From Puccinellia tenuiflora (taxonomy: Eukaryota; Streptophyta; Magnoliopsida; Poales; Poaceae): a DNA stretch of 64,000 bases. Made by a program: the position numbers and the translations under genes. Positions 46,416 to 55,815 of this stretch are shown one piece after another. Below the pieces are notes generated by a model. The model saw only the letters and a list, made by a program, of their open reading frames with translations. It was not told the DNA's origin and made no database searches. The DNA lies in assembly GCA_012064385.1 (NCBI GenBank), contig QRDG01000863.1:1-64000 (forward strand), in the 5' to 3' direction. How positions within the stretch are numbered: the stretch's first letter is position 1; each line of letters opens with the position of its first letter.

Positions 46416-46716
46416 CCACCCCCTTTTGGGCCTCAGGCCTCCGCTCGTTTGCTTCCTTCGCTCCCAAGTCTTCTTCCTTCCTAAAACTGATGCTCGTAAA
46501 TTTTCAGGTCATTTGGACGTCGTTTGGGTCCCTGAAACATCAAAATATAGAAAATAGGGTTTTCTGCCAGTGCAGGGTTAATTCCAGAAAAATAGGAAAA
46601 TTGTGAAATATTCCCAAAATCATTATAAAATCATGATATAACCCTTATATGATGCAAATATGATTGAAATATGAGAATTATAATGCAAAGTTCATGTATG
46701 CATTTTATATGCATCA

Positions 46717-47950
46717 ACATCTACAAGCTTAACCTATACTCGTCCTCTAGTATGAAGGTGATAAAATTAACATGGACTTTGCATTTTAATACTATCAATG
46801 GATATCAAAGATGATTGTTATTGCTACATAGAGTCAAATGATTCATTCTTTAAAGGAATAGCAATATGCAAGATAGATTATAAAGTGATATCAAATATTC
46901 AATGCAAGGATGTTCAATGATAACTCACGAAGTGTAACATAGAAGAAAGTACTATGGACCAAATGTATGCATAATGAAAAGTAAAAAGATCCTATAATGG
47001 TCATAGAGTACTCTTATAAAACTGAATATAAAAGGTGGACACTTTGGATTGATATATATGAGTAGAGGTAAAAACATGAACAAGCTTCATCTAACTCCCA
47101 AATATTTCTACTTAAGTTAATGTTTGTAATGTTGTATCATTGGTATCAAGCTCTCATTACCCCTCATCATAGAATATTTAATGGTTAAGTTTAAAGTGAA
47201 AGCAAATATGAGTGGTGTGCTTGACAAAGAAATGGTTGAAAGTTTCATGCCCCTTGAATACGAGTACTTACACCATGGTGTTACTCAACTTGGGAAACAA
47301 AGCAAGTTCCAGTAAAAGTATTGTATAATAGCGTCATAAAGAAGATTAACTTGGGTACCTCTTGTCCCAGGACATGGAACAAGCCCATGTCAAAATGACA
47401 AGACAAACAAACATAAGGAACAATCTCAACACCTTTTTTATTTACCATTGGTATAGCTTTTTATTGTGAGGTGTATCACTGAAGGTTCACATAGCATGTA
47501 AGTAAATTTCCACCATGACAGCATGGCTTAGATTAGCGGCCCAGGTATCTCTCTAGCCATTTATACAACTACTTAAACATACTAAATTTCCACATTTTTT
47601 GGCACCATGATAAGCATCCATAAACAAAAGTACATGATATCAACTAGATATATTTCAGTGCAATGTTGAAAGCTTGCCATGTGACAGCACATTTGGGCTA
47701 ACTAGCAACCAAGAGTCTTGTCAAATTCACAACTTCATAATTTTAATCACGATGGTTCATGTTTATTAAGTGCAATAATAAGATGTGAGAGCCGTTTAAC
47801 CAGATTCTTCACATAACAATCACTAACATAAGCATTTTAATTCAGAGGTATAGATAAATCAAAGTAACATGATATACATACTCAGAATAGCATAAAGCTA
47901 ATCTATAATATCTAAATAGGACTAACCCACTAAAGTAATTCTCTTAACAT
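46717..47950 (-). other. Element G 3' non-coding internal tail
   Basis: Minus-strand sequence parallels the last 1.2 kb of element D before its 3' LTR (for example GAGGACGAG near the polypurine tract and GTGTCCACCTTTTATATTCAG). No gene. It breaks off near 47,950. Confidence 0.75.
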
Positions 47951-48055
47951 GCAAGCTATACACATCAGCTGTCATCTAATGGTCCACGTCATCAATCCGC
48001 CTCCTCAGCCAAAAACGTTTCAACATGGTTTTTGTCTGGGGAAATCCATTTCGGG

Positions 48056-48409
48056 TCATGGGTGCAGCTGCACCCACTGCTCAAAAACCATTTTTCAAAT
48101 GTCAAAAAATTCCAAAAATAAATCTGGACATATTTCAACATATTTCATGTTACCACAAAAAAATCCGCGGTGAAAAGACATTTTTTGCGACCTATGCAAA
48201 AAAGACAAATCCGGGGTGCTACAAAAGACTTTTATACGAGACATATTTTTGTCTTTTTTGCACAGGTCACAAAAAATGTCTTTTCACAGCGAAATTTTTT
48301 GTGCTAACACAGAAAATGTTGATGCATATCCGAATTTTTTTTCGAAATTTTTTGACACTTTAAAAAAAAATAAAATGTTTTATCCCAACGGGTGCAGCTG
48401 CACCCATGA
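48056..48409. mobile_element. MITE-like element with palindromic inverted ends
   Basis: The ends are TCATGGGTGCAGCTGCACCC and its inverse. Each end contains the 16-base perfect palindrome GGGTGCAGCTGCACCC. Inside, about 45 bases at 48,166-48,212 (GAAAAGACATTTTTTGCG...) recur inverted at 48,247-48,290, so the element can fold into a long hairpin. No clear target duplication was found. The superfamily is not assigned. Confidence 0.7.
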
Positions 48410-48780
48410 GCCAAAACGCCGCCTCCGATATTCGATGAGGAAGTTCAGCTTATATGGTGATGCACTGATGCTCACGTATAAATTGTTGTGCATTCTTCTC
48501 AAATCAGGAAACGGCCCACACCCTGCCCATTATTATTTTTATTCTTAACTGAATCTGTACAGCCGCGGACTGCAGTCACCCTTCATCTTCTCCGTATAAA
48601 TTCTCTGAAAAATCAAACGACCGTGCATTGTCTTCCTCTCCCCACGTTCTCTCCATATAACTACACATAAGCACCACGAAGTTCACACAGATATTGCATT
48701 ATTCCAATTGGTGTAATCGACAACATCTCTAGCGGCATGTAGCTCCAAGCAACACAAACCACAATGTTGGCATCTGTGTA

Positions 48781-49194
48781 ATGGTGGTCATGGATGAAGT
48801 TGAAGGCCTCTTCCTCTCAGATCGCTGGGGCAGTTGTTTCTCTCTCACTACACAGCAGGCGTCATTATTTTTTTTTGGCGTCTCCATGTTTTTGAGACCT
48901 CGAGAATATTACTGCCGTCACCAGCTGGCCGGAGATCCACAAAATCGTGTTGTCCAAACATCCAAAGTAAGATTATTCCTCTGATTTAATTGTAAAGATT
49001 CTCTCTCCTCTGATTTGTGTTAATGTTTATCTCGTGATCTGCCTATCATCTTCATGCTGCTTTCGGCAATGAACACGTTTGGTTTGTTTTGCTAGGTGCT
49101 TGATAAAATTACCAAGCGAACTGACATGATCCTCCCTGTTTTGGGTTCATTCCTCGCTCGCCGTAATTGCATTGCTAAATTCATGATATTCTGA
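48781..49194 (+). CDS. Hypothetical two-exon ORF (94 aa), possible captured gene
   Basis: Exon 1 is 48,781-48,966 (62 codons, starting MVVMDEVEGLFL and ending VVQTSK). The donor GTAAGA follows at once. A T-rich 129-base intron ends TTTTGCTAG at 49,095. Exon 2 (49,096-49,194) continues in the same frame (VLDKITKRTDMILPVLGS...) to a TGA. The clean phase-0 splice supports a transcribed gene. I do not recognise the product. It could be a non-coding transcript or a captured fragment. Confidence 0.3.
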
Positions 49195-49823
49195 AGTAAG
49201 ACGGCTCAGGATTTCGAGATAGTTTCTTCCTGGCTGTCTATTATATTCCTGTTTGGATCACCGCCGCCGTCGGTTCAGAGCTTCTCCGCGACCGTCTCCA
49301 TCTGTTCAGACTGTGCCGCCATTCACTATTGGGCGTGTCTTTGTTTTCCTCTCACTGGGTGTGTTGAATGATGAAAACTTTGCATTTGTTGCTTTAAGCA
49401 CATGCTCTTTTTTCCTTCTTGCAGATTACGGTCGCAGCACTGCAGCAGCAACTAAATAAGAAGGGGAGAGTGTTTTTCAGCGTGTGATTGTGTCGAGGGA
49501 TTTCTGCTGATTTTGGACCATGTTGTCCTATGAAAATTGCTTACTTTATTAGCTCAATTCATGAGCTAGCCCCGTAGGTGAATAGGAGGGATTTTTTTGC
49601 GAGAAGAATAGGAAATTCTTCATATGTGCATTCTTCTCTTCTCAGCTCTGTGCAGGTACTGCCTCTGATTGTATTTTTTAAGGTCAAATCAATTATTCAG
49701 CTAAGCTACACTATAGTTGTGAATGTGTCGCTATGATCTACCTGTCTCAGTTCATTTTTACCGACAGGAATATCAGAACCTTCATGCTATTGTCTAGATT
49801 TTGTTTACTTTAATAGCTCATGA

Positions 49824-50518
49824 ATACATAGATGACCGTAATCATGTTCGGCATCTCATACGGTGCTAATTAGTGAAGCTCAAGAGAGAGGAGAGATACA
49901 TAAGTTACTTCCACAAACCCATAGTCCAGGGGTGGACTACTCCCTCTTCATCATGGAGACGGTGGAGACGTTGTTTGGGGAGATGGAGACCACGCCGGCA
50001 GCGCTCCGCCGGAGTTTTCCCCCTCCGATCTGCAGGTCCAGGTCTCTATTTCGTGGTTTCTCTGTTTACGGCCGCCTCTTTGCGATCTACGTCGGGGGGC
50101 TATTTTTATAGTCGGTTTTAGGTCAAGACGGAGTCGTGGCCGAAAAGATCGACGGCAACGGAGCCACGAGGCTCCAGAAGGTGGGCCCCACGCGGCCAAG
50201 GAATCTGGCCGTGTGGGCCACCCCCTTTTGGGCCTCAGGCCTCCGCTCATTTGCTTCCTTCGCTCCCAAGTCTTCTTCCTTCCTAAAATTGATGCTCGTA
50301 AATTTTCAGGTCATTTGGACGTCGTTTGGGTCCCTGAAACATCAAAATATAGAAAATAGGGTTTTCTGCCAGTGCAGGGTTAATTCCAGAAAAATAGGAA
50401 AACTATGAAATATTCTCAAAATCATTATAAAATCATGATATAACCCTTATATGATGCAAATATGATTGAAATATGAGAATTATAATGCAAAGTTTATGTA
50501 TGCATTTTATATGCATCA
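49824..50518 (-). repeat. Element G 5' LTR remnant
   Basis: Matches 46,022-46,716 closely (from AATACATAGATGACCG onward). The remaining LTR toward the primer site is missing. It ends TATGCATCA at 50,518 before CATCT. It contains a hairpin (50,187-50,217) with one wobble-type change. Confidence 0.9.
50187..50217 (-). promoter_or_regulatory. U3 hairpin (G 5' LTR), one base changed
   Basis: Left arm CCCACGCGGCC, right arm GGCCGTGTGGG. The single C-to-T change leaves a G-T (G-U) pair in the stem. Confidence 0.5.
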
Positions 50519-51320
50519 CATCTCTGTCAGCTTGACGTTCAGAATGCATTCTTACATGGGGTCCTTGAAGAGGAGGTTTTTATGCGTCAGCCTCCTAGTT
50601 TCAAAGATCCACAACATCCTGGTTGTCTTTGTCATCTGGATAAAGTGCTTTATGGATTGAAACAAGCTCCTCGTGCCTGGCATGCTCGACTTAGTTCTGT
50701 GCTCACTGGTTTGGGTTTCACCGGATCTACTGCTGATACTTCACTATTTATCCTGCGGCGTCCTGATATGACTCTCTACCTACTAGTCTATGTCGATGAT
50801 ATTATTGTGGTGAGTTCGTCATCCTCTGCTACTGATCGTCTTGTTCATCAGCTCCGGTCTACATTTGCTCTCAAAGACCTTGGTCCTCTCAGTTATTTCC
50901 TTGGTATTGAGGTTACACGTCCAGCTTCTGGTGGTGGTCTGCTCCTTACTCAGCGCAAGTATGCGTCTGAATTACTCAGATGTGCTGGCATCCTTCAGTC
51001 CGCCCCAATGTCCACGCCAATGTCCTCCGTGGACAAACTGACAGCTATTGATGGTACCTCTCTTTCTCCTGATGACTCGACTCGGTATCGTAGTGTCGTT
51101 GGAGGCTTACAGTACCTGACCATGACACGTCCTGATCTATCATTTGCTGTGAACAAGGTCTGTCAATACTTACATGATCCTCGTTGTACTCATTGGACAA
51201 CTGTTAAACGTATTCTACGATATGTCAAAGGTACTCTTGCACATGGGCTGCTATTGAAGCCTCCTACCACGTCACCTGGTCTATTATCTGCCTTTTCTGA
51301 TGCGGATTGGGCTGGGAATG
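50519..51320 (+). pseudogene. Copia J reverse transcriptase body
   Basis: After CATCT: CQLDVQNAFLHGVLEEEVFMRQP, LDKVLYGLKQAPRAWHARL, the catalytic LLVYVDDIIVVSS, LGPLSYFLGIEV, and MTRPDLSFAVNKVCQYL. It ends SDADWAGN, where LTR K enters. No stop in this block. Copia RT copies element RNA in the particle. Confidence 0.92.
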
Positions 51321-53020
51321 TGATAGTGGATATTGACAAGCACTGGCAGAGTTGGCGGGGACAAATCTTCTTATGTAGCTTTAGTGCTCTCCCCGGCAAC
51401 GGCGCCAGAAAACTGCTTGATAACTGCTGGTGAAGAGTTGGGTGGTGCCCCAAGCGAAGGCGGAATTGTAGCTAGTAGCAGTTTTCCCTCGTTTAACGAA
51501 CCGAGGTTTATCAGACCAGTAGGACTTTGAAATCAACAACGAGGTGAATGTTGAAGATCTTTGGCGCTTAAACTTCAACAGACGTGGACCTGCACACACT
51601 CAACCAAATACTTTGCCCCCAACGGCGGAAAGGCTGTCAATCTTTCCGGTCTCGCAGAAAACAAAGCGGTTAATTGTATGATGAAATAGATGAAATAATG
51701 AAAAGTAACCAGAGGAGTAATGATGATGAAAAGCAAGTAAATGAGGTTGTAAACAATGTAAAAAGATGGACCGGGGGCCATGGGTTCACTAGTGGAGTCT
51801 CTGAAGTAAATAAAATATGCATGTGATGGGTGAACGAGTTACAGCTAGGCAATTGACAAGATCATGACACAAACCCAATTTAGCTATGACATAAAGGACA
51901 TGATAATATTTATGGAGGCATCACGACAAGGAACAAAGACCATTGAGTCCAACTGCGTCTTTGTCTAAAAAGTCCACCGCGGGATCGCTATCCAGCCTGT
52001 CACCCAACGGTATTAAGTTGCAAGCAACAGACAATTGCATTAAGTAAAGTGCATGATGTAAGTAATACTAATATCAAAAGAGACATTAACACCGCTGTTT
52101 TACCCTTAGTAGCAACAGCACACCCTCGCCCTTAGACGTTTCTGTCACTCGTGCCCAGGAACAAAAGGGGGCATGAACCCACTATCTAGCATAAATACCC
52201 TATCTTGAAGATACACACAATCACTTAGCCAAAGTAACTACGCACATCGGAGAGCATGCAAGAACTTAAATTACTCATATAAGAATCATGCACAATCTGA
52301 ACATAACTTCATAATCCATCGGATCCCAGAAAACACATCACATAGCATTATAATAATCGATCTTGATCATGTTAGGCAGCTCACAAGATCATAAGACATG
52401 AAGCACAAGAGAGAGAGACTACCAACTAGCTACTTCCATGTACCCGTAGTCCAAGGTGAGACTACTCACAACTCATCCCGGAGGAAGGCATGGCGATGAA
52501 GAGCCCTCCGGGATCGATCTCCCCTCCGGCAGAGTGCTGGGATCAGCTTCAGATTGGACCCCGAACTAGGGTTTTCGGTGACGGCGCGTCGGGGTCGAGT
52601 TTCTGGAAAATAATGGCCGCCTCGACGTTTTTAGGTCAGATGTGATTTTATAGGCGTCGGAGGGCGCCGAGGTGAGGTCCCACGGGCAGGGGCGGGCCCC
52701 ACCCACGGGTCCACCTAGGGCCGTGGCAGGGGGGCACCTCTGCCCTGTGGGCCTCCCCTCCGGCTCTCCTTCGGACTGGTACTTCGTCGTGGCAAATAAA
52801 AATTCCCCGTAAATTTCCAGCGCGATCCGAGAATATTTTCAGAAGTAAATTTCTGAAACAAAAAAGATAGCAAAAACAGGGAACTGGCACTGGGCATCTT
52901 GTCAATAGGTTAGTCCGACAAAATGCATAAAAATGATATAATTGACAGTAAAAACATGTGACAATATCACAAAACTAGCATGGATCACTCAAAAATTATA
53001 GATACGTTTGAGACGTATCA
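51321..53020 (-). mobile_element. Solo LTR K with a built-in fossil primer site
   Basis: 1,700 bases from TGATACGTCTC (53,020) to CCACTATCA (51,321), minus orientation, with perfect GAATG duplications at 51,316-51,320 and 53,021-53,025. These flanks fix the LTR borders. It belongs to the same family as the C and E1 LTRs. Confidence 0.94.
51390..51407 (-). other. Fossil primer-binding site inside LTR K
   Basis: Minus strand TGGCGCCGTTGCCGGGGA, perfect for tRNA-Asp, lies 69 bases inside the proven LTR end. It is preceded by TTATCA and a 10-base spacer. Confidence 0.85.
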
Positions 53021-53468
53021 GAATGCTGATGATCGGCGATCAACGGGGGGACATGCTATCTTCTATGGTGGAAATCTGATCATTTGGAGTGCCAGAAAAC
53101 AAGCTACAGTGTCTCGTTCCAGTACTGAGTCTGAATACAAAGCACTTGCTAATGCTACTGCATAGCTGATTTGGGTACAGGCTATCCTTGGTGAACTTGG
53201 AGTTACTCAGGAAAGTCCACCTATACTATGGTGTGACAATATTGGAGCAACATACCTCTCATCGAACCTAGTTTTTCATGCTCGTACCAAACACATTGAA
53301 GTTGATCTTCACTTCGTTCATGAAAGGGTTGCTCAGAAACTACTGCAGATCAGGTTTATTTCCTCCAAGGATAAACTTGCTGATATCTTCACCAAGCCTC
53401 TACCATTACCACAGTTTCAAGCGTGTATTCGCAATCTCAACCTTCGATCAGCTGAGATTGAGGGAGGG
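53021..53468 (+). pseudogene. Copia J RNase H
   Basis: Continues after GAATG: ADDRRSTGGHAIFYGGNLIIWSARKQ, TVSRSSTESEYKALANATA, then a TAG at 53,163-53,165. Past it come LWCDNIGATYLSSNLVFHARTKHIEVDLHFVHE and LADIFTKPLP, the usual end of Copia pol. The purine-rich AGGGAGGG before the LTR is the polypurine tract. Confidence 0.9.
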
Positions 53469-53629
53469 TGATAAACTGTGTATTAGTTGGACTCTAACTC
53501 TAGTTGTACGTGGTTACGGTGGTATATAAACCGAACCCTACTCTAACTCTTGTACCTGTACGATACTCTCTATATATATATATATATGTCATACGCTAGC
53601 ACCAGGAGGTGTACGAGCGTTCCCTACCA
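53469..53629 (+). repeat. Copia J 3' LTR (161 bases)
   Basis: From TGATAAACTGTG to TTCCCTACCA, with GTATATAAACC as a TATA box (about 53,521-53,529) and a TA-repeat. It is short, as in several grass Copia families. CTTAT (53,630-53,634) should be its target duplication. Confidence 0.75.
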
Positions 53630-55214
53630 CTTATTTCACAATATCTCGCTAATGCACGTTATAGCGCGATATAGCATGCTAATAACATATTTTAAGGTTG
53701 GCGCTATTTTCTTATAGTGCGCTATTTTTGTCCTTGTGAATTAGTCTTGTTTCCTGACGAGAAAGTACCGCAAATGCTATATATCTGCCCGCATGCAACG
53801 CCAGACGGCTGCGTCCCCTGAAGCGCCACGTTGCTGGGCCGGCCCATTTCTATTTTTTTTTTGTTTTCATAATTCCCTCCCCAAACCCCACCTTGTGTGG
53901 GAGCCTCTCTGCACTTGGGTCTGTCCTTTTTCTTTCATAATCCTTTTTTTTGTTTTTTATTTTTTTCTTTTTCGTTCTTCTAATTTTTTTTTGTGATTTA
54001 AAAATGCTTCTTAAATTGTTCAAATTTGAAATTTGTTCACATTCAAAAATTGTCAAATTCAATTTTTTTCATATATGAAAATTGTTCTAATTCAAAGATT
54101 GTTCATACTATAATTATTCAAAATCAAGATTTTTTCATATTCCAAAATTGTTCCAATTCAAAATTTGGCCATATTTGAAAATTGTTCCAATTCAAGATTT
54201 GTTCATATTCGAAAATTGTTCCAATTCAAGATTTATTCATATTCCAAAATTGTTCCAATTCAAAATTTGTTCATATTAAAAAATTGTTCCAATTCAAGAT
54301 TTGTTCATATCCTAAAATTGTTTATTTTTGAAAATTGTTCAAACTTAAAATTTGTTCATATTTAAAAATTGTTCAAATCCAAAAAAATCATATTAAAAAT
54401 TTGTTCAAAATTTTAAAATGTATTTCCTCGTTCTTTTTTATTTCCTTTTTCTGTTTAAAAATAAAAATGAAAAATGGGAAATAACAATTGCTTGTTATGG
54501 GACACATCATTGCAGCCCATTTGATGGGCGTTGTAGGCGGCAGGAGCCTCCCGCGCCGCCAGCGGGCGCGATAAAGTTGCTCCCTTAGATTTACCTTCCA
54601 CTCAAAGACCAAAATCATTTTCTTTTGCTCCCTAAAATATCATTTTTGTTTTGCGAACGAAAGTCAAGAGTTGACTATGTTCATCTTACAAATAACAGGC
54701 AAATTTGTCTATTAATAACAACACTCGGAATGAATGGCCAACAACTGCGGAAAAAAGAGAAAAATCCTAGTCGCCAGCTATTTTTTATGAGTGTTTCTGC
54801 GTTTTTTCTGGAGTCTGGCGGCCATTTTTGCACCGGGAGGCGGGTGGGAGAATATTTAACTCATGTGGTGCAAATCACCATCATAAAGTATGCACTTTCG
54901 GAAGGAGACGAAGCACTATTATAACCAAACAAAAAAACATCTTATGTTACCCTTGGATGTAGGGAGTATACCAAAATAATACTTGAAGGAAACATGACGG
55001 TACTTAATTATGTCGAGTGACAACAACAATAGCCCCATACATACTTAGTGATCAATTCCACATGTCCTCACAAAGTCACAAGAAAAGTTCCACATGTCCT
55101 AAAAAACAATCGTACCATTATTCCTAGAACCATTATTAATTCATCGTCTTGACACCCCGGCATGCAAATAGGGCATGTTGTACTACATGTCTCCTTTGCA
55201 TACCTCCGGCAATT
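53630..55214. other. Low-copy-looking DNA between Copia J and the defensin-like gene
   Basis: Contains A/T-rich runs, a minisatellite (53,990-54,420) and a short GC-rich patch near 54,530-54,570 (GGAGCCTCCCGCGCCGCCAGC), such as occurs near grass DNA elements. No gene recognised. Confidence 0.5.
53990..54420. repeat. Degenerate AT-rich minisatellite
   Basis: About a dozen imperfect units of roughly 31-36 bases built from ATTGTTCCAATTCAAGATTT and TTGTTCATATTC. The central copies (54,170-54,300) are the most alike, with outer copies more divergent. Confidence 0.85.
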
Positions 55215-55725
55215 CTAGCCCTCACAACAAACGCAGTAGCAAATGAAGCGATACAGTTTGCCGTCACACCAAGCTTGCTTGACGGTTAGCCCTGTGCAGG
55301 TATCCTCGCAGGTATCTATGCAGTATTTAGCGGTGCATGCTGGCTTCCACATACGGTACCTGTGGCACTGCTCTGTAAACAGAGAAGATATCAGTAGAAA
55401 CAATATGAATATATTGATTTTTGACACTCGTGGAGATCTCGCATGATTACTATTTTCAGCGCACCAACCAGCCTCAGATAAACTTTATCTAACTCATACT
55501 CCCTCCGTTCCATTTTACTTGACTCTAAAATGAATGAATCTAGGGGTAAAATACGTTTAGATACATCCAATTGATAGTCAAGTAAAGTAAAATGGAAAGC
55601 AGGGAGTAGTGACAGAGAACTTTATCTAACTCATAGAGAGAGGGTAAAGTAGTACCGGCATGAGTTGTGCAGCTTCCTAGCAGCACAAGCACCATGAGGA
55701 AGCAAAGAATAGATTTCATCTCCAT
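55215..55725 (-). CDS. Defensin-like cysteine-rich secreted peptide, two exons
   Basis: Minus strand. Exon 1 is 55,656-55,725 (ATG at 55,725, MEMKSILCFLMVLVLLGSC), a hydrophobic signal peptide of about 23 residues. The donor is CCG/GTACTA. The intron is 283 bases, with acceptor GTTTACAG. Exon 2 is 55,215-55,372. The phase-1 intron at the signal-peptide border is the usual plan of plant defensin-like genes. The 75-residue product has ten cysteines after the signal, spaced C-x9-C-x4-C-x3-C-x3-C-x9-C-x8-C-x-C-x-CC. CxxxC and CxC fit the CS-alpha-beta fold, though the order is not that of a classical PR-12 defensin. Likely secreted. A role in defence or reproduction is inferred from the family only. 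It appears intact and is not part of a transposon. Confidence 0.75.
55499..55606 (-). mobile_element. Stowaway-like MITE in the defensin-like gene intron
   Basis: 108 bases, with ends CTCCCTCCGTTCCATTTTAC and GTAAAATGGAAAGCAGGGAG, flanked by TA at 55,497-55,498 and 55,607-55,608. It makes up over a third of the 283-base intron. Strand is arbitrary. Confidence 0.87.
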
Positions 55726-55805
55726 ACGTACGTAGGGTGGGTGTATCAACTCGAGGCTACCTAGCTTGTCTCTCCTTTTGAATTGGGCGTCAGGTAGGAT
55801 AGGCA

Positions 55806-55815
55806 GTATATATAT
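55806..55815 (-). promoter_or_regulatory. TATA box of the defensin-like gene
   Basis: ATATATATAC on the minus strand, about 82 bases upstream of the ATG. This leaves a short 5' leader of about 50 bases. Confidence 0.55.

Larger units (their letters stand above)
43531..46716 (-). repeat. Element G 3' LTR, split by solo LTR H
   Basis: From TGATGCATATAAAATGC (46,716) down to AAAGGCCATCA (43,531), minus the H insertion and one CACGT. U5 is D-like (CTCGAGTCATCCC, TTGTGGGGAAAA), U3 is B/H-like. A PBS-like TTCTGGCGCC is seen within it near 43,582-43,591, again inside the LTR end. The polypurine-like AAGCTTGTAGATGT precedes its start. Confidence 0.85.
47951..49823. other. Foreign 1.87-kb block inside element G
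   Basis: Unlike any LTR-element sequence in the window. It contains a palindromic-end MITE (48,056-48,409) and gene-like DNA with good plant splice signals: donors at 48,967 and 49,195 (GTAAG) and acceptors at 49,095 and about 49,425 (CTTTTTTCCTTCTTGCAG). It joins directly to mid-LTR sequence at 49,824. I saw no terminal repeats or target duplication for the block as a whole. It may be a captured gene fragment or a DNA element. Confidence 0.5.
43531..50518 (-). mobile_element. Element G: rearranged gypsy-type element in Copia J
   Basis: Flanked by CATCT at 43,526-43,530 and 50,519-50,523. On the minus strand it should read 5' LTR, internal, 3' LTR. The 5' LTR (right) is cut to 695 bases, gag and the primer site are missing, and 1.87 kb of unrelated DNA is joined in. 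The 3' LTR (left) is complete but holds solo LTR H. Only the 3' non-coding tail of the internal region remains. Confidence 0.88.
39148..53629 (+). mobile_element. Element J: Ty1/Copia retrotransposon, split by four insertions
   Basis: Four blocks read in order as Copia pol on the plus strand: protease/pre-integrase, connection and RT N-terminus, RT body, and RNase H followed by the 3' LTR. The block edges at 43,530/50,519 and 51,320/53,021 are perfect 5-base target duplications. The 5' LTR and gag must lie left of the nested cluster, outside the window. Integrase is mostly deleted. Confidence 0.9.

Noticed and set aside
53521..53595. TA-repeat as a stand-alone microsatellite
   Set aside because: It lies inside the Copia J LTR, where a short TA stretch is a normal part of the promoter region.
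54630..54960. Possible degenerate Stowaway near GATGTAGGGAGTA
   Set aside because: No matching opposite end or TA-flanked partner could be found.
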